Assembly (NCBI GenBank): GCA_964393605.1 | Contig: CAYMUL010000008.1 | Coordinates: forward strand, 1 to 64,000 | Length of the DNA: 64,000 bases | DNA from: CAYMUL01 sp964393605 | GTDB lineage: Bacteria; Bacteroidota; Ignavibacteria; Ignavibacteriales; Ignavibacteriaceae | Direction of reading: 5' to 3' | Shown: piece after piece, positions 52,308-60,177 of the stretch | Layout of the letters: every line of letters begins with the position of its first letter | Numbering within the stretch: position 1 is the first letter of the stretch | The notes under the pieces: model-generated | Database searches by the model: none | The model's input: only the letters and a program-made list of their open reading frames with translations | What the model was told of the DNA's origin: nothing | Translations under genes and position numbers: made by a program

Positions 52308-55300
52308 AAAAGTATGACCGGAAGAAAGGAAGTACCAATATGCAAAAAGCAAAATCAACGCTCAAACTAATCTTTCTCAGTATGATGTTATCGGTTGCCT
52401 TCATTGGCATCTCATCGATAACTGAAACACTGGGAAGTGAAGAATGTCCAGTTTATGGGAATTGTCACGGACAAACTCATACACTACCTTATCCCCCGTG
52501 GAAATGTTGTATCTATTCAGCAGAAGGTTGTCAAGACTATACAACCTGTTAACTTAACGTAAAACGATAAATATAAAAATGTTCTGGTCATACTTATTAT
52601 TTTCTGTACAATGAAGAAATTCAGTCATTTCAAAATAGTAATAGTTTGTTTTTTTTGTCTGATTAATTTGGCGGTGGCGCAGCCGTTTGTTTTTTCTTCA
52701 ATACCGAATAAAAGATATTATAAGTCGATGCTTGATATTAACCAACTAAAAGTTTCTATTACAAATTACAATGCAGGTTCGGCTTATCCTTTTTTAGGAA
52801 CTTTTTATGAATCAATTTACTGGCCAGGGGGAAGATTCGCTGAGAAGCCATTGATAAGAACTGACGGACTTCAATGGGGAGGAAAATTTGATAGTTTGGA
52901 CTATCGCATAAATTACTCCAGTTACACCCCATCGTTGCAGCCGGGTATCATTTTTGGAGATGGCTCTCCTGATGATCCACTCAATGGGCGATACAAAATC
53001 TATCGCCTTCTTAAAGGTTGGGAACAAATTCCATTTGGCGAGGAACGAGATCAATATGAGAATGATTACAATGAATGGCCCGTGGAGAATGGGGCTCCAT
53101 GGGAGGATATAGATGGAGATGGAATTTTTAGTCGCGGGATTGATAAGCCGGAGATTTTTGGGGATCAAACTCTTTTCTATGTCGCTAATGATTTAGATAC
53201 ATTTTGGCACAAAATTCATTCTGGAACTCTTCCTCTTGGTTTAGAAATTCAGGGTTTGATATATGGATTTAATAGAAATGGATTGCTGGGAGATGTTTTT
53301 TTCCGGAAGTATAGAATCATTAACAAAAATACAATTAAAATTGATAGCTTTATTGTTTCAATCAACGTTAGTCCATGGTTACGAGAAAATAAAAACTATG
53401 CAGGTTGTGACACTTCACTTGATTTAGGATTTTTGTTTAGTTCCCAATCCTACGACCCGATTTACAAAGATGATAAACCTGCAATAGGTTATCTGATATT
53501 AGAATATTCACTCAATCGAAATTCAATAAAGCGAAACGAAATAAACTTTATGAATAGTTTTATGGTTAATATTATATATCCGTTAAATCAACAAAACGAT
53601 ACTACTTTTTACCGCCCCTATTTTCCCAAAAACTATTTTGAAAGGTGGCATAACTTAACAGGAAAACTTCCTCGGGGATTTCCTTTTCGAAATCCATTGA
53701 CAGGAGAAATAACAAAGTTTGTAGCTCCGGGAGATCCGGATAAACGAACCGGCTGGTACGAACGTGACGGCTGGCCCGGATGGGATACGGTCATGTTGCA
53801 TCCCTTTCGTGGAATGAATTTGAATCTCACACCGGTAACTTTTAATTCTTACGATACCGTCGAAGTAGTCTTCGCGACAATAGCGGCAAAAGGAGCGGAC
53901 AACTTGAAGAGCGTAACCGAGTTAAAGAAACGCGCGGCGATGATAAAAAAACTCTACGCAAAGAACTTCCAACTAACGCCGCTGCCGCCCAAACCAAAAG
54001 TACACAGCTACTCATCGGACAGTGCCGTAACACTCTGGTGGGAATCAAACGCCGAAGCCTACGACGAGATAGACGAGTTAATCCTGGAACAAAACTATCC
54101 TGATACAACCTACACGTTCGAAGGATACATAATCCGCCAACACAAAGACACGTTGGATAGCGAAGGACGCATAGTAAAGATAATAGATAGAAGAAACGGC
54201 ATCAGCACGATAGAAGACTACACAATAGCCAACGGAGTAAGCGTGCGCCTGCCGATACTACACTGCCCGAATGAAGGAATAACAAGATACGCGGAATTAC
54301 GAGAAGACCGAATAAGAAACACAGTTCTGTATAACGGAAGCGACTATTATTACAGCGTAAGCAGTTTTGCGTATAGCGCGGAGAGTTCGCCGGTGATAAT
54401 AGAAAGCGAAAGAGAGATAAAGAAAGTAATCCCCGGAAGAAAGAAGATAGACTACCGAAGCCGCTACGAGAAAGAAAGAAGCGGCAAGGGAAAACAGACG
54501 GAAGGAGAGAGTGATGCAGAAGTTGGAATAATAGTAGTAGATGGAGAGAGCATAACCGGAGCTACGTATCGAGTAGAGTTTAAGGGACAGAAGGACAGCT
54601 TAAGATATAGAGTAATCAACAAAACGCGGGGAGACACGTTGTACGGAGAGTTAAAGCAGACTGGAAAAGACAGTATAGAGAAGCACATATTTGACGGGCT
54701 GTATGTAACGATAGAGAATCACGGACAGGACAGCATAGATAAGTTGGGAGGCAGCCGGATGAATGGAATAAAGAGCATCACAAGCGAAGGAGAGAATGTG
54801 TTCAATAACAGAAAGGGGAATGAGGGGTGGGAGATAAAGGGGAAGGGAAATAATGCGGACGGAAGAACAGATATAAATTTTTTGAACAATGCAGGGTATG
54901 GCAGATACAAACTAAAAAAAAGCGAGTCGGGCAGCGAGTATTACACGACGGGCTATAGCGCCGTGAATCCGTTGACGAAGGATGACCCGAAGGGGAAGGG
55001 AAGAATACCGATAGAGGCATATCATCAAGAATATGGAAAACAGACCTGGGATCGAATGTTGATCAAGGTATGGGATAAGGAGTTGCGTGATACGAGTTGG
55101 AGTAGAGATAGCGTAAGCGGGGAATATGAAGCGCTGTATTTGTATAAAGGAAACTACACGGAGCCGTTAGCGAGTAGCAGCGGAACGGGAATGAGTTATA
55201 AGATAGGGAACATAGTAATAAAAGGAGAAGGGTTTCCGAAAGAGGGGGCAGAGATAGAGATAGAGACGTTCAAGCCGTTGAAGGGCGGAGATGTATATGA

Positions 55301-55633
55301 GATAGAGACGGAGAAGGCGGAGTTGAATGATAGAGCGGAAGGGAAGAGGAAGTTGGGGGAATTGAGCGTGTTTCCGAATCCGTATTATGCGGGGAATAAT
55401 GATGGAGGGATGGAAAAAGTAAGGTTCACGGGAATGGCGAAGAAAAGTATAATAAGGATGTATAGTATATCTGGTGTATTTGTGAGGAAGTTGAGTAATG
55501 AAACAGAAGGGAGTCAGTATATTGATTGGGACTTACGAAATGAGTGGGGAGAGAAAGTAGGCAGTGGAATGTATATAGCGTATGTAGAGATAGAAGGAAT
55601 AGGAACGAGGGTAATGAAAATAGCCGTCATCCA
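52308..55633 (+). repeat. 3.3-kb tandem duplication, unit 2
   Basis: Second copy of 48918-52243. Between the units lie 64 nt of unique sequence (52244-52307) holding the end of the first large gene and an A-rich spacer. After 55633 the two genes differ at several positions within 11 nt (coding AKE versus SRE) and then agree again for the final EYLDRQ and stop. Confidence 0.95.
52340..52552 (+). CDS. Exported six-cysteine small peptide, copy 2
   Basis: Identical in sequence to the 70-aa peptide at 48950. I use the same ATG; an upstream in-frame ATG at 52268 would add 24 charged residues in front of the signal sequence and is unlikely, because the ribosome site GAAGAAAGGAAG and the duplicated leader point to 52340. 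It is not preceded by a thioredoxin gene but directly follows the first large-protein gene, so all four duplicated genes may be on one transcript with the MauE/thioredoxin pair. Confidence 0.7.
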   Translation: MQKAKSTLKLIFLSMMLSVAFIGISSITETLGSEECPVYGNCHGQTHTLPYPPWKCCIYSAEGCQDYTTC

Positions 55634-55661
55634 ATCGCGAGAGTATTTGGATAGGCAATGA
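52611..55661 (+). CDS. Large secreted surface protein (1016 aa), copy 2
   Basis: Identical to the protein at 49221 except for two residues near the end (QSREYLDRQ instead of QAKEYLDRQ). It has the same signal peptide, domain layout and sorting-type C-terminus. Its stop lies 15 nt from the end of the convergent nfo gene. The clustered differences near the end show that the two copies are not a simple sequencing duplication of one locus: copy 2 has its own 3' sequence. Confidence 0.8.
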   Translation: MKKFSHFKIVIVCFFCLINLAVAQPFVFSSIPNKRYYKSMLDINQLKVSITNYNAGSAYPFLGTFYESIYWPGGRFAEKPLIRTDGLQWGGKFDSLDYRINYSSYTPSLQPGIIFGDGSPDDPLNGRYKIYRLLKGWEQIPFGEERDQYENDYNEWPVENGAPWEDIDGDGIFSRGIDKPEIFGDQTLFYVANDLDTFWHKIHSGTLPLGLEIQGLIYGFNRNGLLGDVFFRKYRIINKNTIKIDSFIVSINVSPWLRENKNYAGCDTSLDLGFLFSSQSYDPIYKDDKPAIGYLILEYSLNRNSIKRNEINFMNSFMVNIIYPLNQQNDTTFYRPYFPKNYFERWHNLTGKLPRGFPFRNPLTGEITKFVAPGDPDKRTGWYERDGWPGWDTVMLHPFRGMNLNLTPVTFNSYDTVEVVFATIAAKGADNLKSVTELKKRAAMIKKLYAKNFQLTPLPPKPKVHSYSSDSAVTLWWESNAEAYDEIDELILEQNYPDTTYTFEGYIIRQHKDTLDSEGRIVKIIDRRNGISTIEDYTIANGVSVRLPILHCPNEGITRYAELREDRIRNTVLYNGSDYYYSVSSFAYSAESSPVIIESEREIKKVIPGRKKIDYRSRYEKERSGKGKQTEGESDAEVGIIVVDGESITGATYRVEFKGQKDSLRYRVINKTRGDTLYGELKQTGKDSIEKHIFDGLYVTIENHGQDSIDKLGGSRMNGIKSITSEGENVFNNRKGNEGWEIKGKGNNADGRTDINFLNNAGYGRYKLKKSESGSEYYTTGYSAVNPLTKDDPKGKGRIPIEAYHQEYGKQTWDRMLIKVWDKELRDTSWSRDSVSGEYEALYLYKGNYTEPLASSSGTGMSYKIGNIVIKGEGFPKEGAEIEIETFKPLKGGDVYEIETEKAELNDRAEGKRKLGELSVFPNPYYAGNNDGGMEKVRFTGMAKKSIIRMYSISGVFVRKLSNETEGSQYIDWDLRNEWGEKVGSGMYIAYVEIEGIGTRVMKIAVIQSREYLDRQ

Positions 55662-55676
55662 AAATCGAGATGAATT

Positions 55677-56543
55677 TCACTTAACCAAACTTCGAAGTGC
55701 GGCGATGTTTTGTAAATCTTCGAGTTGTTCTTTTCCTTTCGGAGTTTCGAGAATTTTAGGTATGCGAAATAATTTTTTTTCATTCATGATATTTGCAAAT
55801 CCTTCAAAACCGATAAATCCTTGCCCGATGTGTTCGTGCCGATCAACTCTACTGCCGAGAGGTTTTTTGCTATCATTCATATGAATGCATTGTAATCTGT
55901 CCAAACCGATGATAGAATCGAAAGCGTGCAAAACTTTTTTAAAATTATTTTTATCAACAATATCATAACCGGCGGCGAAAATATGAGCGGTATCGATGCA
56001 GACACTCATTCTGTTTTTCTCCTCAACGAGTTCGATGATTCTTTGCAGTTGTTCGAATTTATAACCGAGTGCTGCGCCTTGTCCTGCGGTAGTTTCAAGC
56101 ATGGAAGAAACGATAAAGCCCTTGGTTTTTTGATGCACTTCATTGAGAGATTCGGCAATCAATTTTATTCCATGATCATCTCCGGCACCGCCATGCGCTC
56201 CGGGGTGAAAATTCAGATGAGAGATTCCAAGTTGCTCGCATCTGATTAATTCATCATGAAAAGCGTATCGCGATTTTTTAAGAATTGCGTCATCCTTCGC
56301 GCAGAGATTTATCAAATAAGAATCATGCGCAACAACAAATTTAATTTTTGATTTTCCTAATTTTTCTTTAAAAGAGAGAATCTCTTTTTCTTCGAGTGGT
56401 TTTGCATCCCACCGATTATTATTTTTTGTAAAGATTTGGATAGCAGTGAAGCCAAGTTTATCGGCAAGTTCAATAGCTTTTGAAACGCCGCCTTGAGTTG
56501 AGGTATGGGCACCGAGAAGTTGAGAGTTTTTTTTCATAAGCAT
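55677..56543 (-). CDS. nfo: Deoxyribonuclease IV (AP endonuclease)
   Basis: The 288-aa TIM-barrel AP endonuclease cleaves at abasic sites during base-excision repair. Conserved metal-binding segments are visible: LGAHTSTQGGVSKAIELA, NFHPGAHGGAG, 'ETTAGQGAALGYKFEQL', CIDTAHIFAAGYD and HMNDSKKPLGSRVDRHEHIG. Length is normal. It starts at ATG 56543 (or 56537) and is convergent with the large duplicated gene. It is unrelated to the neighbouring surface genes. Confidence 0.97.
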   Translation of the reverse strand: MLMKKNSQLLGAHTSTQGGVSKAIELADKLGFTAIQIFTKNNNRWDAKPLEEKEILSFKEKLGKSKIKFVVAHDSYLINLCAKDDAILKKSRYAFHDELIRCEQLGISHLNFHPGAHGGAGDDHGIKLIAESLNEVHQKTKGFIVSSMLETTAGQGAALGYKFEQLQRIIELVEEKNRMSVCIDTAHIFAAGYDIVDKNNFKKVLHAFDSIIGLDRLQCIHMNDSKKPLGSRVDRHEHIGQGFIGFEGFANIMNEKKLFRIPKILETPKGKEQLEDLQNIAALRSLVK

Positions 56544-56581
56544 TAATTCATTTTTCTAAATTTTGTTTTTGATTTGACAGC

Positions 56582-57478
56582 TCATAATTTGATGTTTTGT
56601 AGCGATAGCCGAATCGATTCACCGATTGACTTAGGTAAAATTCCGAATGAATTCAATTTTGAAATATCCATCGAAACATCTTCGACCGCAGGAAAGTTTT
56701 CGATATCCTCCATTTTAATTGGAGTTAAAAGCATTTCATCAAAGCCGGCAACGTTGCATAAATACTGCCCCAGCTCAAACCGACTAACGCGCTCCTTTCC
56801 CCCGAAATTTATTATTTCATTTTTTATTTCGTGTTCACACAAGCGTGATATAATTTGCGCCGCATCTTGCAGTTCAAGCGGCGTTCGAAATTGATCGGTA
56901 AAAAGTTTTACTTTTTTTCCTGCTCGCAGATCGTAATAAAGTTGCTGGAAATGCGACTTCGTCGTGTTCAATCCAAATCCGTACAGCAATGCAGTTCGTA
57001 AAATAATATAGTTCTCAAAAGTCTGTTGAATTTTTATTTCCCCCATTAATTTTGTTTCGGCATAAAGTGAAATGGGAATCAACTTTGCATCTTCCTTTAA
57101 CATTTTTCCGCGGTCGCCGGCATAAACTAAATCGGTAGAAGTGTAGATTAACCTCGACTTGAATTTTTCGCAGAGTTGTGCAATCCGTTCCGTTGACAGA
57201 ACATTAATTCTAAACACATCGGTTGGATTATGATTCGCAACGAGTTGTGGCGAGGATATTGCGGCTGTGTGAACTACTACATCGGGTTTGAATTCTCTAA
57301 AAATATTTTCCAGCAAATCAAACTCGGAAACGTCAATCTTTATTGAATTAAAATTTTTACAATTGCCAATGTTATGGTTGTATGAAGTTAAAATGTTAAA
57401 TAATTTTGAGAGTTCGAAGTTTAAATAGTGCCCCAATAATCCACTTCCACCAGTGATGAATATTTTTAAGCGGGACAT
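56582..57478 (-). CDS. dTDP-4-dehydrorhamnose reductase-like SDR (RmlD family)
   Basis: This 298-aa extended SDR has an ITGGSGLLGHYL nucleotide loop near residue 8, the IYTSTDLVYAG catalytic serine/threonine strand and LYAETK (YxxxK). The C-terminal RmlD-type substrate domain contains ENYIILRTALLYGFG. RmlD proteins reduce dTDP-4-keto-rhamnose, but no other rml genes are here, so the substrate is open. The start overlaps the 3' end of anmK by 13 nt, indicating cotranscription. Confidence 0.82.
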   Translation of the reverse strand: MSRLKIFITGGSGLLGHYLNFELSKLFNILTSYNHNIGNCKNFNSIKIDVSEFDLLENIFREFKPDVVVHTAAISSPQLVANHNPTDVFRINVLSTERIAQLCEKFKSRLIYTSTDLVYAGDRGKMLKEDAKLIPISLYAETKLMGEIKIQQTFENYIILRTALLYGFGLNTTKSHFQQLYYDLRAGKKVKLFTDQFRTPLELQDAAQIISRLCEHEIKNEIINFGGKERVSRFELGQYLCNVAGFDEMLLTPIKMEDIENFPAVEDVSMDISKLNSFGILPKSIGESIRLSLQNIKL

Positions 57479-58626
57479 ATCTTTCCCAAAACCGTTCTCC
57501 TCTTTGCACCCGTTACTTGCGGCAGATTCGAAGAAAAATTATTCATAGTCTCATTTGCAAGCACCGCAAAACAAATCGCTTCTTTCGCATCGGATGAAAA
57601 TCCTTGTTGTTCAATTGGAATAACTGTCACACTACCAAAATAGTGTTGAAGAGTTGAGAGCAAAAATTTGTTTTTAGCACCGCCGCCACTGACGAGTAGT
57701 TCATCGAGTTTAATTTTTGGTAAGATGAAAAATACGTAGCTAAAATAAATTGTGAGTGCAGTGTATTCGCTAATGGTTGCAATCCAATCGTTGTGTTTGA
57801 GTCGTGAAAACTCTTTCAATAATTTCTGAAGAAATAGTTTGCCGTAGTATTCGCGTCCCGTTGATTTTGGCGGACTTAAGTTTATAAACTTATCCGATTC
57901 AAGCAATTTTGCGAGTAATTGAATATTGACTTTACCTTTTGCGGCGCATCTTCCGTTGTTGTCAAATTGTTTGTTAAAAAATATTTTCATCAGTGCGTCA
58001 ATCATCATGTTGCCGGGACCGGTATCAAATGCGATTACATCATCCGGCTGCGAATTTCTTTTAATCACGGAGATGTTGGCAATACCGCCAATATTGAGCA
58101 ATCCGCGATTTTTAGTTTTCGATCGAAAGATGAGATAGTCGAAATATGGAACGAGAGGTGCGCCCTGTCCGCCCAATGCAACATCAGCTACACGAAAATC
58201 TCCAACCGTTAAAATGCCTGTTAACTTCGCAAGTACAGATGGATCGCCGATTTGCAAAGTCGAGGAAGCGGGGAGACCGAACAATTTTTTTTCATTCGGC
58301 AGATGATGAACCGTTTGTCCATGCGAGCCGATACAAAAAATATCTTTCGCCTCAAGATTATTTTTTCGTAACAATTTTTGCACGGCTTTGACATACACTT
58401 GCGCAATCAGAAAATTTAGTTTGCAGATTGTTGTAACATTGCCGCCGTTTGTTTCTGCATTTTCCAAAATCATTTCCTTCATTCCTTTCGGAAAGTTGAA
58501 TGAAATGAAATCGAGTAACTCAACTTTCGTTGAAGTTCCACTTCCGAAAATTTGCACTAATGCCGCATCAACGCTATCAACACTGGTGCCAGACATTAAA
58601 CCGATTACTTTAACAGATTTTTCCAT
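57466..58626 (-). CDS. anmK: Anhydro-N-acetylmuramic acid kinase
   Basis: AnmK hydrates and phosphorylates 1,6-anhydroMurNAc released during peptidoglycan turnover, giving MurNAc-6-phosphate. The 386-aa protein has the VIGLMSGTSVDSVDAALV phosphate-binding start, 'SHGQTVHHLP', 'GDFRVADVALGGQGAPLVP', LLNIGGIANISVI and FDTGPGNMMIDALM. I start at ATG 58626 (MEKSVKVIG). Three further in-frame ATGs upstream (58641, 58656 and 58671), two of them created by a 15-bp tandem repeat, could add up to 15 residues. It overlaps the RmlD-like gene. Confidence 0.93.
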   Translation of the reverse strand: MEKSVKVIGLMSGTSVDSVDAALVQIFGSGTSTKVELLDFISFNFPKGMKEMILENAETNGGNVTTICKLNFLIAQVYVKAVQKLLRKNNLEAKDIFCIGSHGQTVHHLPNEKKLFGLPASSTLQIGDPSVLAKLTGILTVGDFRVADVALGGQGAPLVPYFDYLIFRSKTKNRGLLNIGGIANISVIKRNSQPDDVIAFDTGPGNMMIDALMKIFFNKQFDNNGRCAAKGKVNIQLLAKLLESDKFINLSPPKSTGREYYGKLFLQKLLKEFSRLKHNDWIATISEYTALTIYFSYVFFILPKIKLDELLVSGGGAKNKFLLSTLQHYFGSVTVIPIEQQGFSSDAKEAICFAVLANETMNNFSSNLPQVTGAKRRTVLGKICPA

Positions 58627-58658
58627 TGCATATTTTTCCATTGCATATTTTTCCATAA
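58622..58658 (-). repeat. 15-bp minisatellite multiplying the anmK start codon
   Basis: On the minus strand the unit ATGGAAAAATATGCA occurs twice in tandem (from 58656 and 58641) and is followed by a third partial unit ATGGAAAAA at 58626, the likely native start. Each unit adds an in-frame MEKYA and carries its own GGAAAA stretch. Confidence 0.85.
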
Positions 58659-58733
58659 AAATTCTTTTCAAAGATAAATAGATTCTGAATCGGCGGAAAG
58701 ATTTTTAAGTTAAAAAAAATGGTGTGAATAAAA

Positions 58734-59543
58734 TCAGAAAGCAAAAAATCCGGTTTTAATTCCTAAACTGAAATAATTTATTTTGTATCCGTCGAACTCG
58801 CTTAGTGTGTAATTTCCGATGACACGAATTGAACTTGTGAGGAGATAATCAACTCGAAAATTGTAAGTTGTATTCTGCACTTCCGATTGATTAAAAATTG
58901 TGAGCAGATCATTATTGAAATAATATTTTCTGTTTCCGAAAGATGCCACTCCGCTCAAAAAAATATCGTCTGTCAAGATGTATGATAGCCCGACTTGCGT
59001 TGAGAAAAGCGAACTACCGAAGGATGAAAGAAAATAATTTGGTTTGATTGAGAATGAAAAATCATCTGAATAAAAATAATCAAATCGCGGAGTGAATTGA
59101 ATTGATTTTTCTTTACTGCTTCCCGACTGTGAAAAAAAAGTTACAGCACCGCCGAGATAATATCCATCGCCATACGAGACATACTCGAAGCTACCAAGAT
59201 TGCCGGATGATTGTGAATTATAAACCGGGTCGCTCACATTTGATTTGCCGTCGATGAACATATATCCAAGTTTATAAAAAATTGGAAATTCATTCACAAC
59301 CAGGTTTGCAGTGTAGTTAAACTGATCATAATCCCAACCTGTACCGGAAAGTTTGTGGAGATCAAATCCTAACGTCAAATAATATTTACCGATGTAGGTA
59401 GTGTTAAAAAAAGAAAAAGAGTTTGCGCGAGTGTCGTTTGTGTAATCGCCGTTAGTGTAATACAAACCGGGAGTAACATAAATTGAATCGGCAAAAGCAA
59501 AACTAAAGTTCAAAAGAAAGAACGTAAAAAATAATTTTTTCAT
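58734..59543 (-). CDS. Outer-membrane beta-barrel protein (YaiO-like), last gene of the UT-M23 operon
   Basis: The 269-aa protein has a signal peptide (about 1-17, ending SFAFA). It is then made of alternating aromatic beta strands through to the C-terminal phenylalanine (KTGFFAF), as in small outer-membrane barrels. It resembles YaiO-type barrels that often sit behind TPR proteins. I start at ATG 59543, which overlaps the stop of the TPR gene (ATGA); a longer in-frame reading to 59654 lies inside the TPR gene. The exact function is unknown. Confidence 0.75.
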   Translation of the reverse strand: MKKLFFTFFLLNFSFAFADSIYVTPGLYYTNGDYTNDTRANSFSFFNTTYIGKYYLTLGFDLHKLSGTGWDYDQFNYTANLVVNEFPIFYKLGYMFIDGKSNVSDPVYNSQSSGNLGSFEYVSYGDGYYLGGAVTFFSQSGSSKEKSIQFTPRFDYFYSDDFSFSIKPNYFLSSFGSSLFSTQVGLSYILTDDIFLSGVASFGNRKYYFNNDLLTIFNQSEVQNTTYNFRVDYLLTSSIRVIGNYTLSEFDGYKINYFSLGIKTGFFAF

Positions 59544-60175
59544 TTTACTAATTTCAATCCTAAACTTGCGAGAGAATCGTTTTTGCTGATCATCAAAATA
59601 TTTGTGAATAACTCGCGCGCATGTTGTGTTTTCCCCAGATAATAATATGCCCAAGCGAGAGATTGCGCCGGCTCATATTCTGATGGATTAAAATCATGCG
59701 CTCTTCCGAGTAATGATTGCGCTTTGGCGTATTCACCTTTGTTCAAATAAATTTGTCCGAGATAGAGATTTGCGGAATAATTGTTCGCATCGAGCTTTAA
59801 AATTTTGTTGTACACATTTTCAATTCCACTCCAATCTTCCAATTTAGCAAGAGGATAAGTTAAGCCGAGCAGTGCTTCTGTGCTATTCTTTTTCAAGTTG
59901 ATTGCCGCTTCGTAATATCGTTTTGATTTTTCATTTTCTCCGTTCAAATAATAAAGCCAACCGAGACGAAGATTTATCAGGTAATCATTTTTATTTTGAT
60001 CGTAGATGTTCGTCAACTCGGCAATAGCATTTGAATATTGTTTGAGCGCTTCATATTCAATCGATTTATTGAACGATTTAATTTTGTTTGCATTATTTTG
60101 TGAAAGAAGTTCCATGCCGAAAAATATAAGGATTGCGGCAATCAGCAGTGAACTTGTAATTGCGAATCGTTTCAT
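59540..60175 (-). CDS. TPR-repeat protein, membrane-anchored or exported
   Basis: The 211-aa protein has an N-terminal hydrophobic segment (about residues 7-23, SSLLIAAILIFFGMEL) and about five tetratricopeptide repeats. Examples are LRLGWLYYLNGENEKSKRYY, ANLYLGQIYLNKGEYAKAQS and QSLAWAYYYLGKTQHARE. TPR proteins act as protein-interaction scaffolds, here probably periplasmic. Its ATG is 2 nt after the stop of the urea-transporter/M23 gene, and its stop overlaps the barrel gene start. It likely bridges the inner-membrane fusion protein and the outer-membrane barrel, by inference from order. Confidence 0.8.
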   Translation of the reverse strand: MKRFAITSSLLIAAILIFFGMELLSQNNANKIKSFNKSIEYEALKQYSNAIAELTNIYDQNKNDYLINLRLGWLYYLNGENEKSKRYYEAAINLKKNSTEALLGLTYPLAKLEDWSGIENVYNKILKLDANNYSANLYLGQIYLNKGEYAKAQSLLGRAHDFNPSEYEPAQSLAWAYYYLGKTQHARELFTNILMISKNDSLASLGLKLVK

Positions 60176-60177
60176 AT

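Noticed and set aside
52268..52339. N-terminal extension of the second Cys-rich peptide
   Set aside because: The extension is unique A-rich spacer outside the duplicated unit and would block the signal peptide; the duplicated ribosome site marks the start at 52340.
59544..59654. Longer start for the outer-membrane barrel protein
   Set aside because: The extra residues lie inside the TPR gene in another frame and precede an obvious signal peptide; the ATGA overlap supports 59543.
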